Shown here: positions 32,514-47,039 of the stretch, one piece after another
Numbering within the stretch: the first letter of the stretch is position 1
Layout: the number at the start of each line of letters is the position of its first letter
Origin: Plasmodiophora brassicae
Lineage: Eukaryota; Endomyxa; Phytomyxea; Plasmodiophorida; Plasmodiophoridae
Length of the DNA: 64,000 nucleotides
Direction of reading: 5' to 3'
Assembly (NCBI GenBank): GCA_039704465.1
Contig: JASFAU010000009.1
Coordinates: 372,001-436,000 of the forward strand
Notes under the pieces: generated by a model
What the model was told of the DNA's origin: nothing
The model's input: the letters and a program-made list of their open reading frames with translations, nothing else
Database searches by the model: none
Translations under genes and position numbers: made by a program

Positions 32514-33033
32514 TCACTTGTACTTTGCTGTGTATGCAGACCCATCATCGGCCAGGTCAACCAGGGAGTGCTCACCGGGAACCTGCGCGGACAGTTCGAC
32601 AACGTGCCACGTGCCATCGATCTTGATCGAGCGCCCGCGTATCGCCCCTCGTGCGCGCGGCCGACTGCCCGACACAGGTATCGTCGCCCACGCCCCATCG
32701 TCGTCATGCGTCCCCTCCCAGAACATCGACGCCCGCAACGGCGCCCCCAGCCTTTCACGAACGATCTACGACCCGCATCAGTCGTCACCAGTCCCGGCGA
32801 TCGCATCCGTTCGCCCTACAGGATGCATGCTGGCGGCATCCACCATGGCCTGCAACCTGCCGCGGTCACCCCCCGTTAGCAGGCGACCAATTGAAATGGT
32901 GGTCGAAAGCAGCGGTCGCACCCGTCGCCCCAGTCGATGGCGAACCGGACCGCAGCGCCGATGACGGCCCCGGCGGCGGCGCCGACGGCCGTGTCGAGAG
33001 CCAGCAGCGCCAGGCGGGGCACCCTGCCCATTG
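32514..33033 (-). CDS. Small unknown protein, right copy
   Basis: Mirror copy of the gene at 18628-19145. It starts with the same hydrophobic segment (PRLALLALDTAVGAAAGAVIG) and ends with ASMFWEGTHDDDGAW ... AYTAKYK. Differences from the left copy are mostly conservative. Exons are in different frames, as on the left. The last acceptor that works on the left (gttcgag) reads gttcgtg here, so this copy may use another site or be impaired. Confidence 0.45.
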
Positions 33034-34240
33034 CGGAGTTGTGGCAAAAGCGGTCGGATGCGGGTCGCCCTGGACAGTTTGTATCACCTGCGCGTCGACG
33101 ATGACGTCTACGTCCCCGTGCGCATCAGGATCCAGCGGGTCCGCCTCGTGTAATCGGTTGCGCTCGCTGCGAATGTACCTGACACGGGCGCGCGTCCGCC
33201 GCAGGAGCACCTGGCAACGTTCGCTGCCAGCGACGGGCATCGAATGCGACACGTTCTGCGGGCAGTTGCAGCGCGACTGCAGTTGATCAGCGAGCGGGCG
33301 CCCCCTGAAATAACAACGGTCACTGCCAAGAGTCAAGCCCTGCCGATCCTTATCAAATGTCGGCTCTGTGAGTGACTCCTGCTGTCATGTCTGCTGACCG
33401 ACGTGTCCACGCGCGCAGGTGACGCCGCGTCCATGACCGCCTGCCTCGCGCCGGTACCTGTTGCTTCATGCCGCAGTTAGCCCGTTTCTGACGGATTTGA
33501 TGCCCACCTAGACACCAGGCAGCTATCGACTGGCTGTATGCGAATTTATGCATACTGGATCGCCTCGATTGATCTAGCTGTCGTGTAGGCTGACAAAGGG
33601 AGCCGTCATCTGACGCTTTGCAGGGAGACGATCGTCATCGATGCGATCCCGCCTGGTTTCCCCATTTCGTCGTTGCCGCCTTGCGAGCGCACACGGCTGA
33701 TCACTGAGGTATTCGCCCGCGCTGGAAAAGCGGAAGACAGCGAAGAGTTATAGACGCGTATTGGTCCTGCTCCTGTAAATGAATAATCTCTACGGCGATG
33801 TACTACGCTTGTTCGAGGCCGAAAGCCTGTAAGACACGTTGCGTCCCACAGGTCCATCGACGGTAACGTCAGTCAATGGGGTTGACAATGGCAACTGCCC
33901 GAGGCAACTGGCCCGGCCCGTACGGCGCAAGAGGAGCACATAGCGGTCCAGTAATAAGCTTGCCATGCCGGTTTGCGTGGCCGAACCGTGCCGTGCGCGA
34001 CAATTTCCAACTGAAGGACCGTTGTGTTGCGGGCGCCGTCTGTAGAAAGTATTGAATGAAAACAACGCTATTGCGGTGTCTGTGCGTTTCCTTCACGAAT
34101 CACGACGCCGGCATAGTCCCCTGATTATCGACGGATCAGGTGACGACGATCGAGACATATCACCATTCAACACTCTCTGCCAACGGACACGACGTCCCTG
34201 AGTGTACCAACGGCGTCTGTATTGATGACCACACCGTGTT
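33034..34240. other. Stretch without a convincing gene inside the right arm
   Basis: Counterpart of 17360-18627. Conserved open frames occur (33606-33857 minus ends IASMTIVSLQSVR as on the left), but small indels break several of them. I cannot support a gene. Confidence 0.35.
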
Positions 34241-35541
34241 TCAGACGATGGCCCCATGGTCAAGCAGCATGCACGCGACGGCCCAGCTGCCGTTGTACAC
34301 AGCAAGCGTAAGTGGAGTGCGGCCAAGTGAATCTCGCGGATTGATCTCAGTGCGGGGATCAGTCACCAGCAATTGGACAACGTTGATATGACGGTGATCG
34401 GCGGCCCAGTGCAAGGCAGTCCACCGATCCGACCAGAACGAATCGCCCGATGGTTGATTGACGCGGATGGTGGGTGCCGTCAGCAGCTCTTGGACGATGT
34501 CGTCACGACCATATTGGGCAGCCAATATCAGCGGCGTCCACTGCCCCTGGTCGGTAGACGCGATGTTAACGTTGATGCCTGGATGTTTCAGCAGCTCCCT
34601 GACGACGTCGACCGTACTGGCCAGGTGCAGAGGAGCGTAACAATTGCCGTCGCCCATTGTGTTGACTTCAACAGCGGGTTGTTGCAGTAGCAACCGTACG
34701 ATGGCAGAATCTCCTCCATGGGCTGCGTAGTGTAGTGCCGTCTGCCCTTGATATTCATGGGCTTGAGCGTTGATATTGAAACCGGTCAGAAGCAGAAGCA
34801 TCTCGACAACGAATTCTTCACCATCGTGTGCGGCGTTGTGCAGGACGTTCCCGCGATAACGCCATCGCCGGGCGTCGATGTGCGAGGCGTTGCCGCCGCT
34901 AACGACAAGGTTACATATATCCTCAGCTTCGCGTATCTTGTGCCTGAGCTTCTTAGCCAGATGATAAAGTCGAATGGGGCCCGCAATTAAGCGGTACGCA
35001 TCTGGGCGTTCACGAAACGCAGGGCGATTTGTCGAGCAGCCCAACCAGTCGGGGTTTTGTCGCAGCATCCATCCCATTGCGACCGGCAACGAGTGCATCT
35101 GCAGGTAGTCAAGGGCTTGTACAAATTGATCCACCATAGCAGGATCGCTTCCCATAATTTGGTGGAGCCTCTTAAAGACCCATTTGGCTGCACTTCCAAC
35201 CTGTTAGGGAAGTCATCAGAGGGGATCGAGGTTAACAACAGGGTATGCTGACACACCCGATAGTTTTCCAACGGAAAATGGCTAGTGACAAATTCGACGA
35301 TCAGGCGTAAATGGTTACCGATGATAGGCAGTGGAACGATGCCGACGTTGAAGACATCTTCAGTCATACGCTGAATCGTGCGAGAATGTTGAGCGAGAGG
35401 TGTAACGTCGTCGATTACGAATTCAGCACCGTCTTCGGATATGAGCGTGGCGGCATCGGTGATGGCAACGGCCAGGACGACCGTCAGAAGAAGACCCGAC
35501 CACGAGCCAATTATTCGATGACCACGATTGCCGTTGGACAT
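34241..35541 (-). CDS. Secreted SKP1/POZ-like protein with ankyrin repeats, right copy
   Basis: Exons 35541-35257 and 35200-34241 (414 residues), with the same 56-nt intron as the left copy. The signal peptide, the SKP1-like region (TLISEDGAEFVIDDV, VPLPIIGNHL, VDQFVQALDYLQMHSL) and the ankyrin repeats are all kept and in frame. The segment right after the intron is the most changed: VGSAAKWVFKRLHQIMG here against VESAASWVSQKFNQTGR on the left. Other changes are spread over repeats at surface-type positions (for example TDQGQWTPLILAAQYG). Both copies being open over 410 codons implies selection on each. Confidence 0.85.
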
Positions 35542-36072
35542 TTCGGCGGTAGGGATCGGATGCCGACTTCACGCTGGTTCTCTGGTCGATGCCACTGCGA
35601 CGGTTCAAACAATTTGATCGCGCTGCGGGCCTCGGGTCTCGGGATGCCGCAGAACGCCGGCGGGCGGGCCGGGCTTGGCCTGCTCCGGAGCGGAGTGCGC
35701 AGCTCCGCGAGATCCCCTTGGCACCGTTGCAGGCAGGAAACCACGTGGCAGCAACGTCCGTGCCAAGTGGTTTCCCGTGGCAGCAGCGTACGTCACGAGC
35801 CATGATAAGCACCGCGCAGGCGACTCGAATGCAGGGAGATATCTCTGCCTCCACGTAGGGAGCATCGAACTCGCGTGACGTCGGGCCGATGAATGTTGAT
35901 CCCCGCAAACTACTTTAGTGGCATGCTGTCGAGCAATGCTTCGCACAACTACATAAGTCTACATACGTGATCATTACATATCAACGTCTGAAGGCAGTTC
36001 CCGAAATGCGCCAACGGGATAGGTCCTGGAAAAGGGATACCGCGTCTCCAGATGCGATTCGGGTACCAAGCA

Positions 36073-36705
36073 GTATATGTTGTTCTTGTTGCGGCGTATT
36101 CATTTGAACTGATTGTGCACGGTGGTCATTCACGTACACCGATTGCAGCATCGACAGCTATTGACGCCGCACGGGTGACAAAGTGGGTGTCCACGTCTAG
36201 GACGCCGATGCTGTCCACCAACCTCTGTCTTCCCGAGAATCTGCGATGTAGTCGAGGACTTATATATATAATGCTGTATGGTCTCATGCCAGAGATCCAA
36301 GCAGGCGACGCCGCTGCACGAGCTCGCCACGCGATTCAAAGGTTGGTTGCAATGATCGCGCTTTGACTGCCTGAAGACGTCAATCCTGCCAGAATAGGAA
36401 GTCACTGAAGGCAGTCAAAACGCGAACGTTGCAAACTTTGAACCGCGTGGCGGGCACGTGCAGCGGCGTCGCCTGCTTGGATCTCTGGCATGAGACCATA
36501 AGGCATTATAAGTCCTCGACTACATCGCACATTCTCGGGAAGACACAGGTTGGTGGACAGCACCGGCGTCTTAGACTTGGATACCCACTTGTCACCCGTT
36601 CGGCGTCTATAGCTGTCGATGCTGTAATCGGTGTACATGAATGCCTACCGTACACAATCAGTTCAAACGAATACGTCGCAACAAAGCAGCATATTCTGCT
36701 TTCAT
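36073..36705. repeat. Foldback element: inverted repeat with about 300-bp arms
   Basis: Left arm about 36073-36380 and right arm about 36405-36705 are reverse complements at roughly 85% or better by eye, separated by about 25-30 bases. Shared blocks include ttgaactgattgtg, ctgtccaccaacct, tcttcccgagaat and atggtctcatgccagagatc. Inner ends read tttgactgcctgaag and cttcagtgacttcc/ggcagtcaaaacgcg. Each arm has an open frame, but the two are copies of each other and match nothing known. It resembles a foldback transposon or an inverted dimer of a short repeat. Confidence 0.85.
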
Positions 36706-36875
36706 TGCTTTGCGAAGGGAACGAGAAGGCCGCGATAGATTTTACCGATGCACCAATCCCCATAGAACTTCCTGGGCGTCTCCTCGTCAACGTGATTCCG
36801 AGCCAACTGGGAATGGGCTGCATACGCAAGACATTTAACCCTCAGCATTTGCTGAATCTACAGTATAACATATCA

Positions 36876-37490
36876 TTAAAGGATCCAGAAACAACCCGTA
36901 TCCATACGTGCAAAACTCGAGGCATATAGAAGAATGGCTGGTTTCCCTTGGCAGCATTGCAGCCGGATGGTGCTTTTGTTGGCCTTAGGAAATACATGGC
37001 CCTTATGGCAAACACGGAACTCCAAGGCTCGGCAGATAATACCCGCGCGAATCAGAGACAGCGCCAATTTCTGCGCGAGGTCGTTAACTTCGGCGTCACC
37101 ACATAACTCGTTGATTTTCTGGCCATATTTGTCGATAATTCGTTTGAGAGCACTCGACGGATCCGGCAGATTGTCTAACTGTGACCAAACCTCACCAGTA
37201 AGAACACGATGTACGTATACGTCATACGGGTAGTCAATTCGCATACGTACGTCTTGTATGACGTCTTTCAGATGTTGACGTTTCGATTCCGCGGTCGGTT
37301 TCACCATTATTGTGAGAAGCCTATCGAACGCTCGTGATGTTAGCGTGGGCGTCACGAATTCTCCGAGTAGCGGCAGTGTTTGGTCAAAGTCTTCAGGCAG
37401 GTCGTTAACGGCATCAACGTAGAGGGGAAAATGTTTGCATAGAAGCTGAAGAGAGCCTGGCGTAACAAAGGCATATCAATGGGTCAGCTG
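36876..37490 (-). CDS. Unrecognised helical protein
   Basis: A minus-strand frame runs through LLCKHFPLYVDAVNDLPEDF, LLGEFVTPTLTSRAFDRLL, YPYDVYVHRVLTGEVW and INELCGDAEVNDLAQKLAL. Composition is that of a real, helix-rich protein. The last 45 residues (after ICRALEF) look like intron or poor frame. The 5' end (about 37490) is not resolved and the domain is not recognised. Direction is the same as the next two upstream genes. Confidence 0.4.
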
Positions 37491-37542
37491 GTAGTAAGCC
37501 AATACGTTCCACAGACATACCTGTTCGTTTTCTTCAAGGACA

Positions 37543-38402
37543 TCAATCTGAGCGGTTTCGGGGAATAGCAGGGTTTGCATCGAAAGTAATGGTGGCGAAG
37601 GGTGATGTCAGTGGGGCTCGCACCACTGACATATTGCCAAGGAAAGCGGGAATCTGAAACGATGTCCTTTTGTCGGACAGAGGCAATACCAATGACGTGT
37701 CGTCATCTACTGGTGCACACTCAGAGACCGACACCTGAGGCCGCGGAAGAAAATCAGCAGCTGGTCGTCGCAATCGAGGTAACGGACGCACACCGCACAG
37801 ACTCAAAGGAGGAAGAGGTCGCACCCGTTTCTTGCGAAACTGGAACTTGGGCAGCGGCTTGACAGGACGTTCCTGTTCACGCTCAGCCATTAGGGCACGT
37901 ATGCGAGCCAGCCCAGGCTGAACACGCAGACGGACTGACGACCGATCGCGAGCGACGAAGGCCAAACTTGCGGATGTCGTCGGCGGAGTGGTACATAGCT
38001 ACGGGGGTTCCCCTTCTGGCGGGCACACGGGCCGGCGCGCCGTTCCATGTTGATGTGAGCGCCGAGGCCTGTGCTGTGAGCGGGCGAGGCGGGTCACGCA
38101 CGACAGGTCGTCACCGTCGAACCCTGACGTCGCGCACTGGAATGGCGATCTCATGATGGCAGGTCCGTTCTTGTAGCATAACCGCACGGTTCTTCTCTGT
38201 TGAGGCCGTCATCACGTTCGCCGCCGCCGCGTCCTTTCGGCTCATCATCGCCATCCAAATTTGAACAGAAACCTGAGTGGTACAGAAGATGTACCCTAGC
38301 TACGGTAGTTGGGCCGATATCTCCAGGGATCACAACAGCCGCAAAGCGGGTGCCAATGGTTTGGACGGGATCGGATTTGAGCTCCGCGGTCATTTCAAAC
38401 AA
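37543..38402 (-). CDS. Unrecognised two- or three-exon protein
   Basis: Minus-strand exons: MTAELKSDPVQTIGTRFAAVVIPGDIG (from about 38390), a middle part including VAMYHSADDIRKFGLRR (about 37990), and a basic then polar end (PVKPLPKFQFRKKRVRPLPP ... FATITFDANPAIPRNRSD) to the stop at 37543. The first exon resembles a beta-rich C2-like strand set, as in the neighbouring CCDC17-like gene, but a TAG at 38443 separates the two. Splice sites are tentative. Confidence 0.4.
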
Positions 38403-38442
38403 TGTATGGCCTCAATAGATTACCGTTAGCATATTCAGAGAC

Positions 38443-41400
38443 CTATCGCATGAGATGAAGAATCTTAAGCTCGGTGGCGATCGTCTTCAGTGTCGCCTGT
38501 TCGAATGCCTTAACCGACGACTGGTCGTCCGTCGACATGAGACTCGAGAGCTTCTGCGGCTTCTTGCCAAAGATGCCACCCTTGCTCGCCTGCTCCTGGT
38601 CGAACTCATACTTGTCACGACGTTCCCAGGGCGCATATAACAACTCGGTGCTTCGCCAGCTCAACTTGGCTGGCGCCAGGTCTTCCAGCAGCGAATCCGC
38701 AATGCGAACCATAGCCGATGATGGTTCCAGGAACTCGAACAATGGCTTCTTGGCCGCTTTCCGCTTCTTGTTGCCTTCCTTTGACATTTCCCGCTTGATA
38801 ACGTTCGCAACAGGCTCAGCCCTCATCATTTCGAGAATGTCAGGGTCAGGCAAGCCTTTGAACAATGGGAGCTGAAACGACCCCATGTTGGTGTACCCGT
38901 CGTCGTCGAATAATTGCAAGACGGTCCACCCGAAGGGTTGAATTGAGGGTTGGTTGGCGCGCTTTAGCAGTCGAACGTCGATGATGCAATGTGCGACCTC
39001 GCTGTACTTAACGTCACGGAACAGTGTGTACCCGCCCAAGAAGGTTGGGGCCTTCAGGAGACTATCCCAATCCCACTGTGCAGTGAGCTGAACGTCTTCG
39101 GTCAGCGGGTATTCGCCATAAAACGTTCCCGGGGGCGATATCGTGTAGATGACGAACGGGAGAAGAGCGCCATCCCCGACCTATGCGCGAATCTGTCAGG
39201 GACGCTTTACAAGTACCGAAAACGATTACATTGTAGGCAGCGTCGATAGCGATTCGGAGGCCCGTCGTTGGGTTGTACCTAGCGAATCGTTTCAGGTCGA
39301 TACGCTGGGGAGCATTCCTGCCCATCTGCTTGGACAGCGCAGTGAACTGGTTCTCGATCCATGCCTTGACGGTGGCCTCGTCCTCCTGCGACAAGTCTTT
39401 GCCCCCTGGATCCACTTGCTCCAGTATGGCGTCCACGTGGATCGCGTCCTGTGCGCTTCTGATATTGTACAACCGCTGCTCGATCTTTGACGGTTCACAT
39501 CGCGTTGTATCATACGTTCTTCCATACACGACTCAGGCAAAGAGACCACGACGACTCGCAAGCGGTTTCGTACCCGGAATGGTATGGGGTCGCCGGGACG
39601 ACCAGCTTTCTACTGACCCATTCCGATTCAGGGACGTTCGCCGTGCTCATGACCTCGCCGAGCTCGGCCGACTTGGCCGCAGGCATGATCCGGACCAGGA
39701 CGGTCGCGCAAGGGACTGTTCAACAACCCATCAGCCCTGGTGCCCGTATCGTGCGACATGGCCCCCCTTCAGTACTGACTCTTCGGTGTCTTCTCGTACG
39801 AGGATGCCAGGAAAACATCCTTTGGGCGAACGGTTTCTACTCGTAGCGGCAACTGGAATGATCCGGCGTTCAATGAAAATTCCTGCGTCTGCGCCTCGGT
39901 GGGTTGCGATCGTGTTCCTTTCGTAACGAACACGTTCAGGGCGGCAACACCGACAAGCTAACACATTCGCTTCTTAGCGTCGAGCATGGGAACGCCGACA
40001 GCACACACCCAACCTTGAGCCGTTTCGACCCTTGCTCGATTGCCTCGACCTGCACCTCCAGCGTGCACGTCGGGTTGAACGAGCGCGCTCGATATTCACT
40101 ACGAATTCCTGAGGTAGCGTTCAGTTACGCGCAGCTGGAGGACAAACATCACCATCTTACCGAACGTCGGATGCTGCACCTGTGAACCTGTCGAGCAGAC
40201 GGCCAAGGCTCTCTCGCCAACGCCAACGCCGAAGTCAGATGTCCAGACTTGAAGGACTGCTCGGGTAACGGTCACGTTGTCTGGTAGGAACCGGCACTGG
40301 TCGACATAGACGTCGAACCCATCGCCGGGCTCGAATGCGACATCGGGAGGCGGCCCGGCATCGACCTTTATCCAGGGTGCTGACGACGACGTCGTCGCAT
40401 CAGCCAGAAGTGGAACCGCCTTGAGCTGTGGACAACTCGCCGCTCCAGCGAACACGTCCACCTGGAGAGTCGCATCGCCCAATGGTGACCGCCCGGCCCG
40501 GAACGGAACAATAACCGGTGGAGGCATCATAGGGACCGTGAACTCGCCGACGTTGACGGTGTCGTTTCTGACGGCATCAACGACCGTGTACGCCACAACC
40601 GTCTCGTCGGACGTTAGGGCGAACTCCACCGATGCCTCGTCTCTGGCGGACGGCACCTTGATCACCTCGACCGCGAACGACAGTGTGCCATCGTTCGGGC
40701 ACCCGACGAACATGAAAGATCGCTCCCAGGCGATAATGCCCATTGCGCCAGACGCACCGACCTGTGCGATCGGCGTCGTGCACTTCCAGGCTGGGTTGTC
40801 CAGCAACACGCCCTTGACGTAGAGGGATACGCGAACACGCGCAAACGTTACGCCTGCCAGGTCGCAGGATCGCACCACAATGCCCAGTTCGGTCTTCAGT
40901 TGCGTGTTAGGGCCACCTGCGCCGGTGACAGGCTCCACTCCTGGCGTCGCACCCTGAACCGCCGGTTCTGATACAGCCGTTGCTGGTGTGCCCCGAGATC
41001 GTGGCGTTGGCATCTGTTGTTTGTCCGTTTGTGGTCGCTGGAGATGCTGTAGGGGCTGCTGTAGGGCAGTGGGACCATCCAACGACATGGCATGTGACGC
41101 GGGCGCCTTGCCGACCTGCTTGTACAACCCCATAACAAGGTTGGGATCACCGCCGGCGCGCACGTTATCGTCGGCGTCATAGCCGGGTGCAATCACGCGC
41201 AAGAAGAGTTCGGCGGTCGGATGCCTGTACTGCGTCATGGACGACGAGTGCAGGGAGGCGGCCGCGACCTCCTTGCGGATCGGCCCGGTGTACAGCGGCG
41301 CTCGCCATAAGCCAGACAAGAGCACGCCGTCTTCGTTGAATAGTTCGACGAGGGTCCACCCGACGCTGGTGCCTGACGACCCGGAGACATTGCCCTGGAC

Positions 41401-44199
41401 TTCGATGATGACTTTCAGGGAGCGAAGTGGTGGTAGACGCGGGAAGTGTGTCACAAACCCGCACATGCAGAGGCGGTTCGAGGCCAGAGAAGGACCGTCC
41501 GGCTGCGTTTCCATCACGACCGACTGCTGCGCGTCGCGTTTCGGCGATGCACCATCTAGCACCTGAAACGTCAACCGGCATGACGCCACAGTCTTCTCCA
41601 GGCCGTAGATGAAATCCCACAGGATCGCGAACCCGACCACTGGATCGTAACGGGGGCGGTCGCCTTTGGGGACAACGAACTCGCTCATCGGCTACAAGCG
41701 TGACGTTCTGTGAGTCCATGCTGACAATGCGAAGGTTGATGGGCCAGGCGTTACCAGCTGCATGGCAAGTTCTTGACGAAGGCGTTGCTTCTCGAGCTGC
41801 CGCCGCAGGTCGGCCAGCGCCTGCTCGTGCCGCCGTTGTTCTTCGTTCTCGCGCGCCTTCATCTCAGACTGCTGTTTGACGTTGGCGAGCTCGAGCTGCT
41901 CGGCGTTGATCTCGCGCTCGTACCGCACCCGCAGCAGCCTCGTTCTGTGCTCCATCTCCAATCTGTACAGCTCCGAATCCTTGGGCACCGTGCTCAGATC
42001 GACCGCCGGCGCTGGCATTCTCGCTGCATCACCAACGACGTCGCCGGGAAACGTCATCCCTAGACGATGATGCTGTACGCTATCTGGGCCAGGCGCGCCT
42101 TCTGAAGCAGGAGCCAACCCGGCCTGGAGGGCCAATTTCGTCGTCATTAGTCGCAAGGTTGCCTCGAAATCGCGACGTTGCCGATCGAGGCGCTGGACCT
42201 CGTTGGACATCTCGATACTGCCCAGCTCCTGCTGGAGGCGCGTGTTTTCGGTCTGGTGCTGCTGAAGAATCAGCTGCGTTTGCGCCATCTGCTGCTGGAG
42301 CTGGGTCACCAGCAACGGGTTCACACCCGCACCTGGTCCTTGGCTGGCCGGTCCGCAATTGTCTCGTGGAGATCCCAAACTGGCGTCCTCGACCTGGACG
42401 CTTTCGTCGACAGGCGCCATGGGTGGTTGCAACGCTTCCCTCGGACGACGACGGGATGCAGAAGGACCCGGACTTGGAGACGCCGAAGACGTTGCCGATG
42501 ACGTTCGTCGGTGTGGCGATGACCGAGAATTCGCCGCCTGAAGCGACATCCTCAAACGTTCGATCTCTTCCAGCAGTTTCTGTTTCTCGTCATCCACGAC
42601 TTCGTCATCATCATCATCATTCGTCACAACAGGCTGATCTGCGTTGTACGTTTCTTCGGGCAGAGTCTGCCGTTGCTGACGCTGGCCCAAACTCGGTGAC
42701 TTGGTATGGGCCGGTAGTGGTCGAGCTCGCTCGCCCGAGGCAAATGGTTCCGCTGCCGTTGCTGTTCTGGTCGGCGATAATGCTTCTGCTGCCGTTGCCA
42801 CTGCGGACGACGTCGGCATCGCCTGGTCGGCATTGCCGAGTCCGATGGGACCACTGCCAAGGACTGGTGACGAAGGGACGAAGACAGAAGGACCCATGTC
42901 CGTCGGGTCGTCGGCAACCGAATCCTCTAGTAATCGGTTCATTTCCGTGTCCTGGCTCGACAGGACCCGCTCCTGTTCGGCGCGAACCAAGTTCAGTTTG
43001 TCGCGAAGTGCCGCCAATCGAGCGCTCTCTCTCGCCTAACAAATTCACGGTCAAACGCTGGGCCCAGCACAGTGGCATCCATAACCGAACCTGGTTCGTC
43101 TTCAGCTTGTCAATCAGGGCGCGCCGCTGGTGGTCGTCGAGTTTAACGCCGGTCGCCGGATCGGTGGGTTTGCGACCGGTCCCTGCGTTCTTTTGGTTGG
43201 CAATGTCGGCCAGCTTCGCGACGATGGCTTCGCGTTCTTTGAGCATGCGCTCACGAGACAGGCGCATGGCGGCAGCGTCCTCACCCAGCTGCCGTCCCGA
43301 GGTGGCAAATTTCTTGCGAATGTCATCGGGCGCCAGAGGGCGTTCTCCGATGGTACCTTGACGCGTTGCTGTCGTTGCTTCGGTCGGAACGCTGATCACG
43401 TTGGCGTTGTTGGACGCGATGAGCTTGACGAGCCTGTCGATCTCGGCAAGGGCTTCCGCCTCCTTCTTCTTCAAGAGCTCCTGCTCCTTGGTGAGCTCAT
43501 CGATCTCAGCGCGCTTCTCGATTTCCAGTGCCTGCAGGTTCGCTTGGTCGATCCGCTTCAGGGCATCCTTGACGCGTTCCCGTTCGATTCGCGCCCGAAT
43601 CTCGTTTGATCGCTGCGTGTCCAAATCCCCGATCATTTCCTTGACGCGCGACTCCTCCTCCATTCGCTTCACCATGATCCTGCTGTGCTTCGCTTTCAGG
43701 TCGCGCAGGCTCGCCAGCAGCTCCTTCTCACGTCCCTTCAGGACCTCGGCCTTGACCTCGGCCATGGCGGCCGCATCACCTCGAATCTGTTTGCGCAGGT
43801 CGGCCAGCGTGATGGTGCCGACCGCGCCGATACCGCTGTTGATGAATTCGCGGACGCCTTCGAACGACAACGGCGCTGATTGCGATTCGCTGGCGACCCC
43901 GCCCGCCGATGTATGCGATAGATCGCGCTTCAGCTGGTCAATGTCGCCGTACTTGCTGCCCTTGCAGAAATTGGCTAGGTGGTTGGCCAGTTCCTCGCGT
44001 TTCTACATGGAAACGGTCAGCTGGCACGGCGATCGAAGACGGGTGCACCGACCTTGAACTTCAGGTGACATTTGCGGCAGTCTAGCGATAGGATCGCCTG
44101 CTGCTGGGCGCCGATACCGGCGGACGATGGGCTCGGCTCCTCAATATCCGCAGCGATCTCCTCGGCGATGGTCGGCGTCGCTCCCGGCGCCGCATCCAT
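38443..44199 (-). CDS. CCDC17-like ciliary coiled-coil protein
   Basis: Long multi-exon gene. Exon 1 (44199-44053) ends in LDCRKCHLKFK, and removing the 50-nt intron at 44003-44052 completes a C2HC finger (KREELANHLANFC), as in CCDC17. Next come coiled coils (about 43.9-42.6 kb and 42.3-41.8 kb) with an acidic, low-complexity middle. Further introns include 43036-43090, 41692-41754 and 40108-40160; each junction restores frame. After the third, MSEFVVPKGDRPRYDPVVGFAI opens a repeated beta-rich module (TLVELFNEDGVLLSGLWRAPL), which recurs as GWTVLQLFDDDGY near 38.9 kb. CCDC17 in animals is linked to motile cilia. This form seems two to three times longer than the human protein, with duplicated C-terminal modules. 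Confidence 0.75.
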
Positions 44200-44616
44200 G
44201 TAATATCATCCACGACGCACCAGCAGCAACCCCAGCTCGCTGGCGCTGCCCTGTCCCACAGCCGTGGCCACGAGCGGCCTCCTCTTCATGCCCCACGCAG
44301 CACGCCGACGGCGACGTTCTCACAGGGCATCTGCCGGATGGCGACCCGCGCCTCCCGTTGCACGATCCCAACAACCGCTCTGTCCTTCGCCCCGTCCGAT
44401 CCGGGTTCCCACATGACGGTCCAGCACACGAGTCTTCAACGTTTGCTGTCGCATGTTCCTCTCGACGGGCACATCTCCTCGGGGGGCATCTGCACCTCGC
44501 GCGTGGCAACTATGAACTTCGAGGCTGGCGATGATGACCCGATCCTGCATGAGTCTGGTGATCCGGATCCGCCGTGCGGCGCCGCCGCGGGCCGCCACGC
44601 TGAAACGTGACGTCCA
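44200..44616. other. Shared intergenic region of divergent genes
   Basis: 417 bases between the starts of the CCDC17-like gene and the mannosidase gene. No supported gene. It should contain both promoters; I see no clear TATA box. Confidence 0.4.
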
Positions 44617-47008
<2,392 letters not shown>

Positions 47009-47039
47009 TTCATTGCAGAAGCATCGTAATACATAGTCC

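Larger units (their letters stand above)
31672..35714. repeat. Right arm of 4-kb inverted duplication
   Basis: Reverse-complement match to about 15897-19980. The inner boundary lies inside the seven-helix gene, at ttgagatccgcctcgtcgag. The outer boundary is near 35714, upstream of the ankyrin gene. Spacer between arms is about 11.7 kb. Confidence 0.88.

Noticed and set aside
36052..36366. 104-codon open frame in the foldback element
   Set aside because: The frame is mirrored in the other arm and has no homologue that I recognise; it is best explained as part of the repeat.
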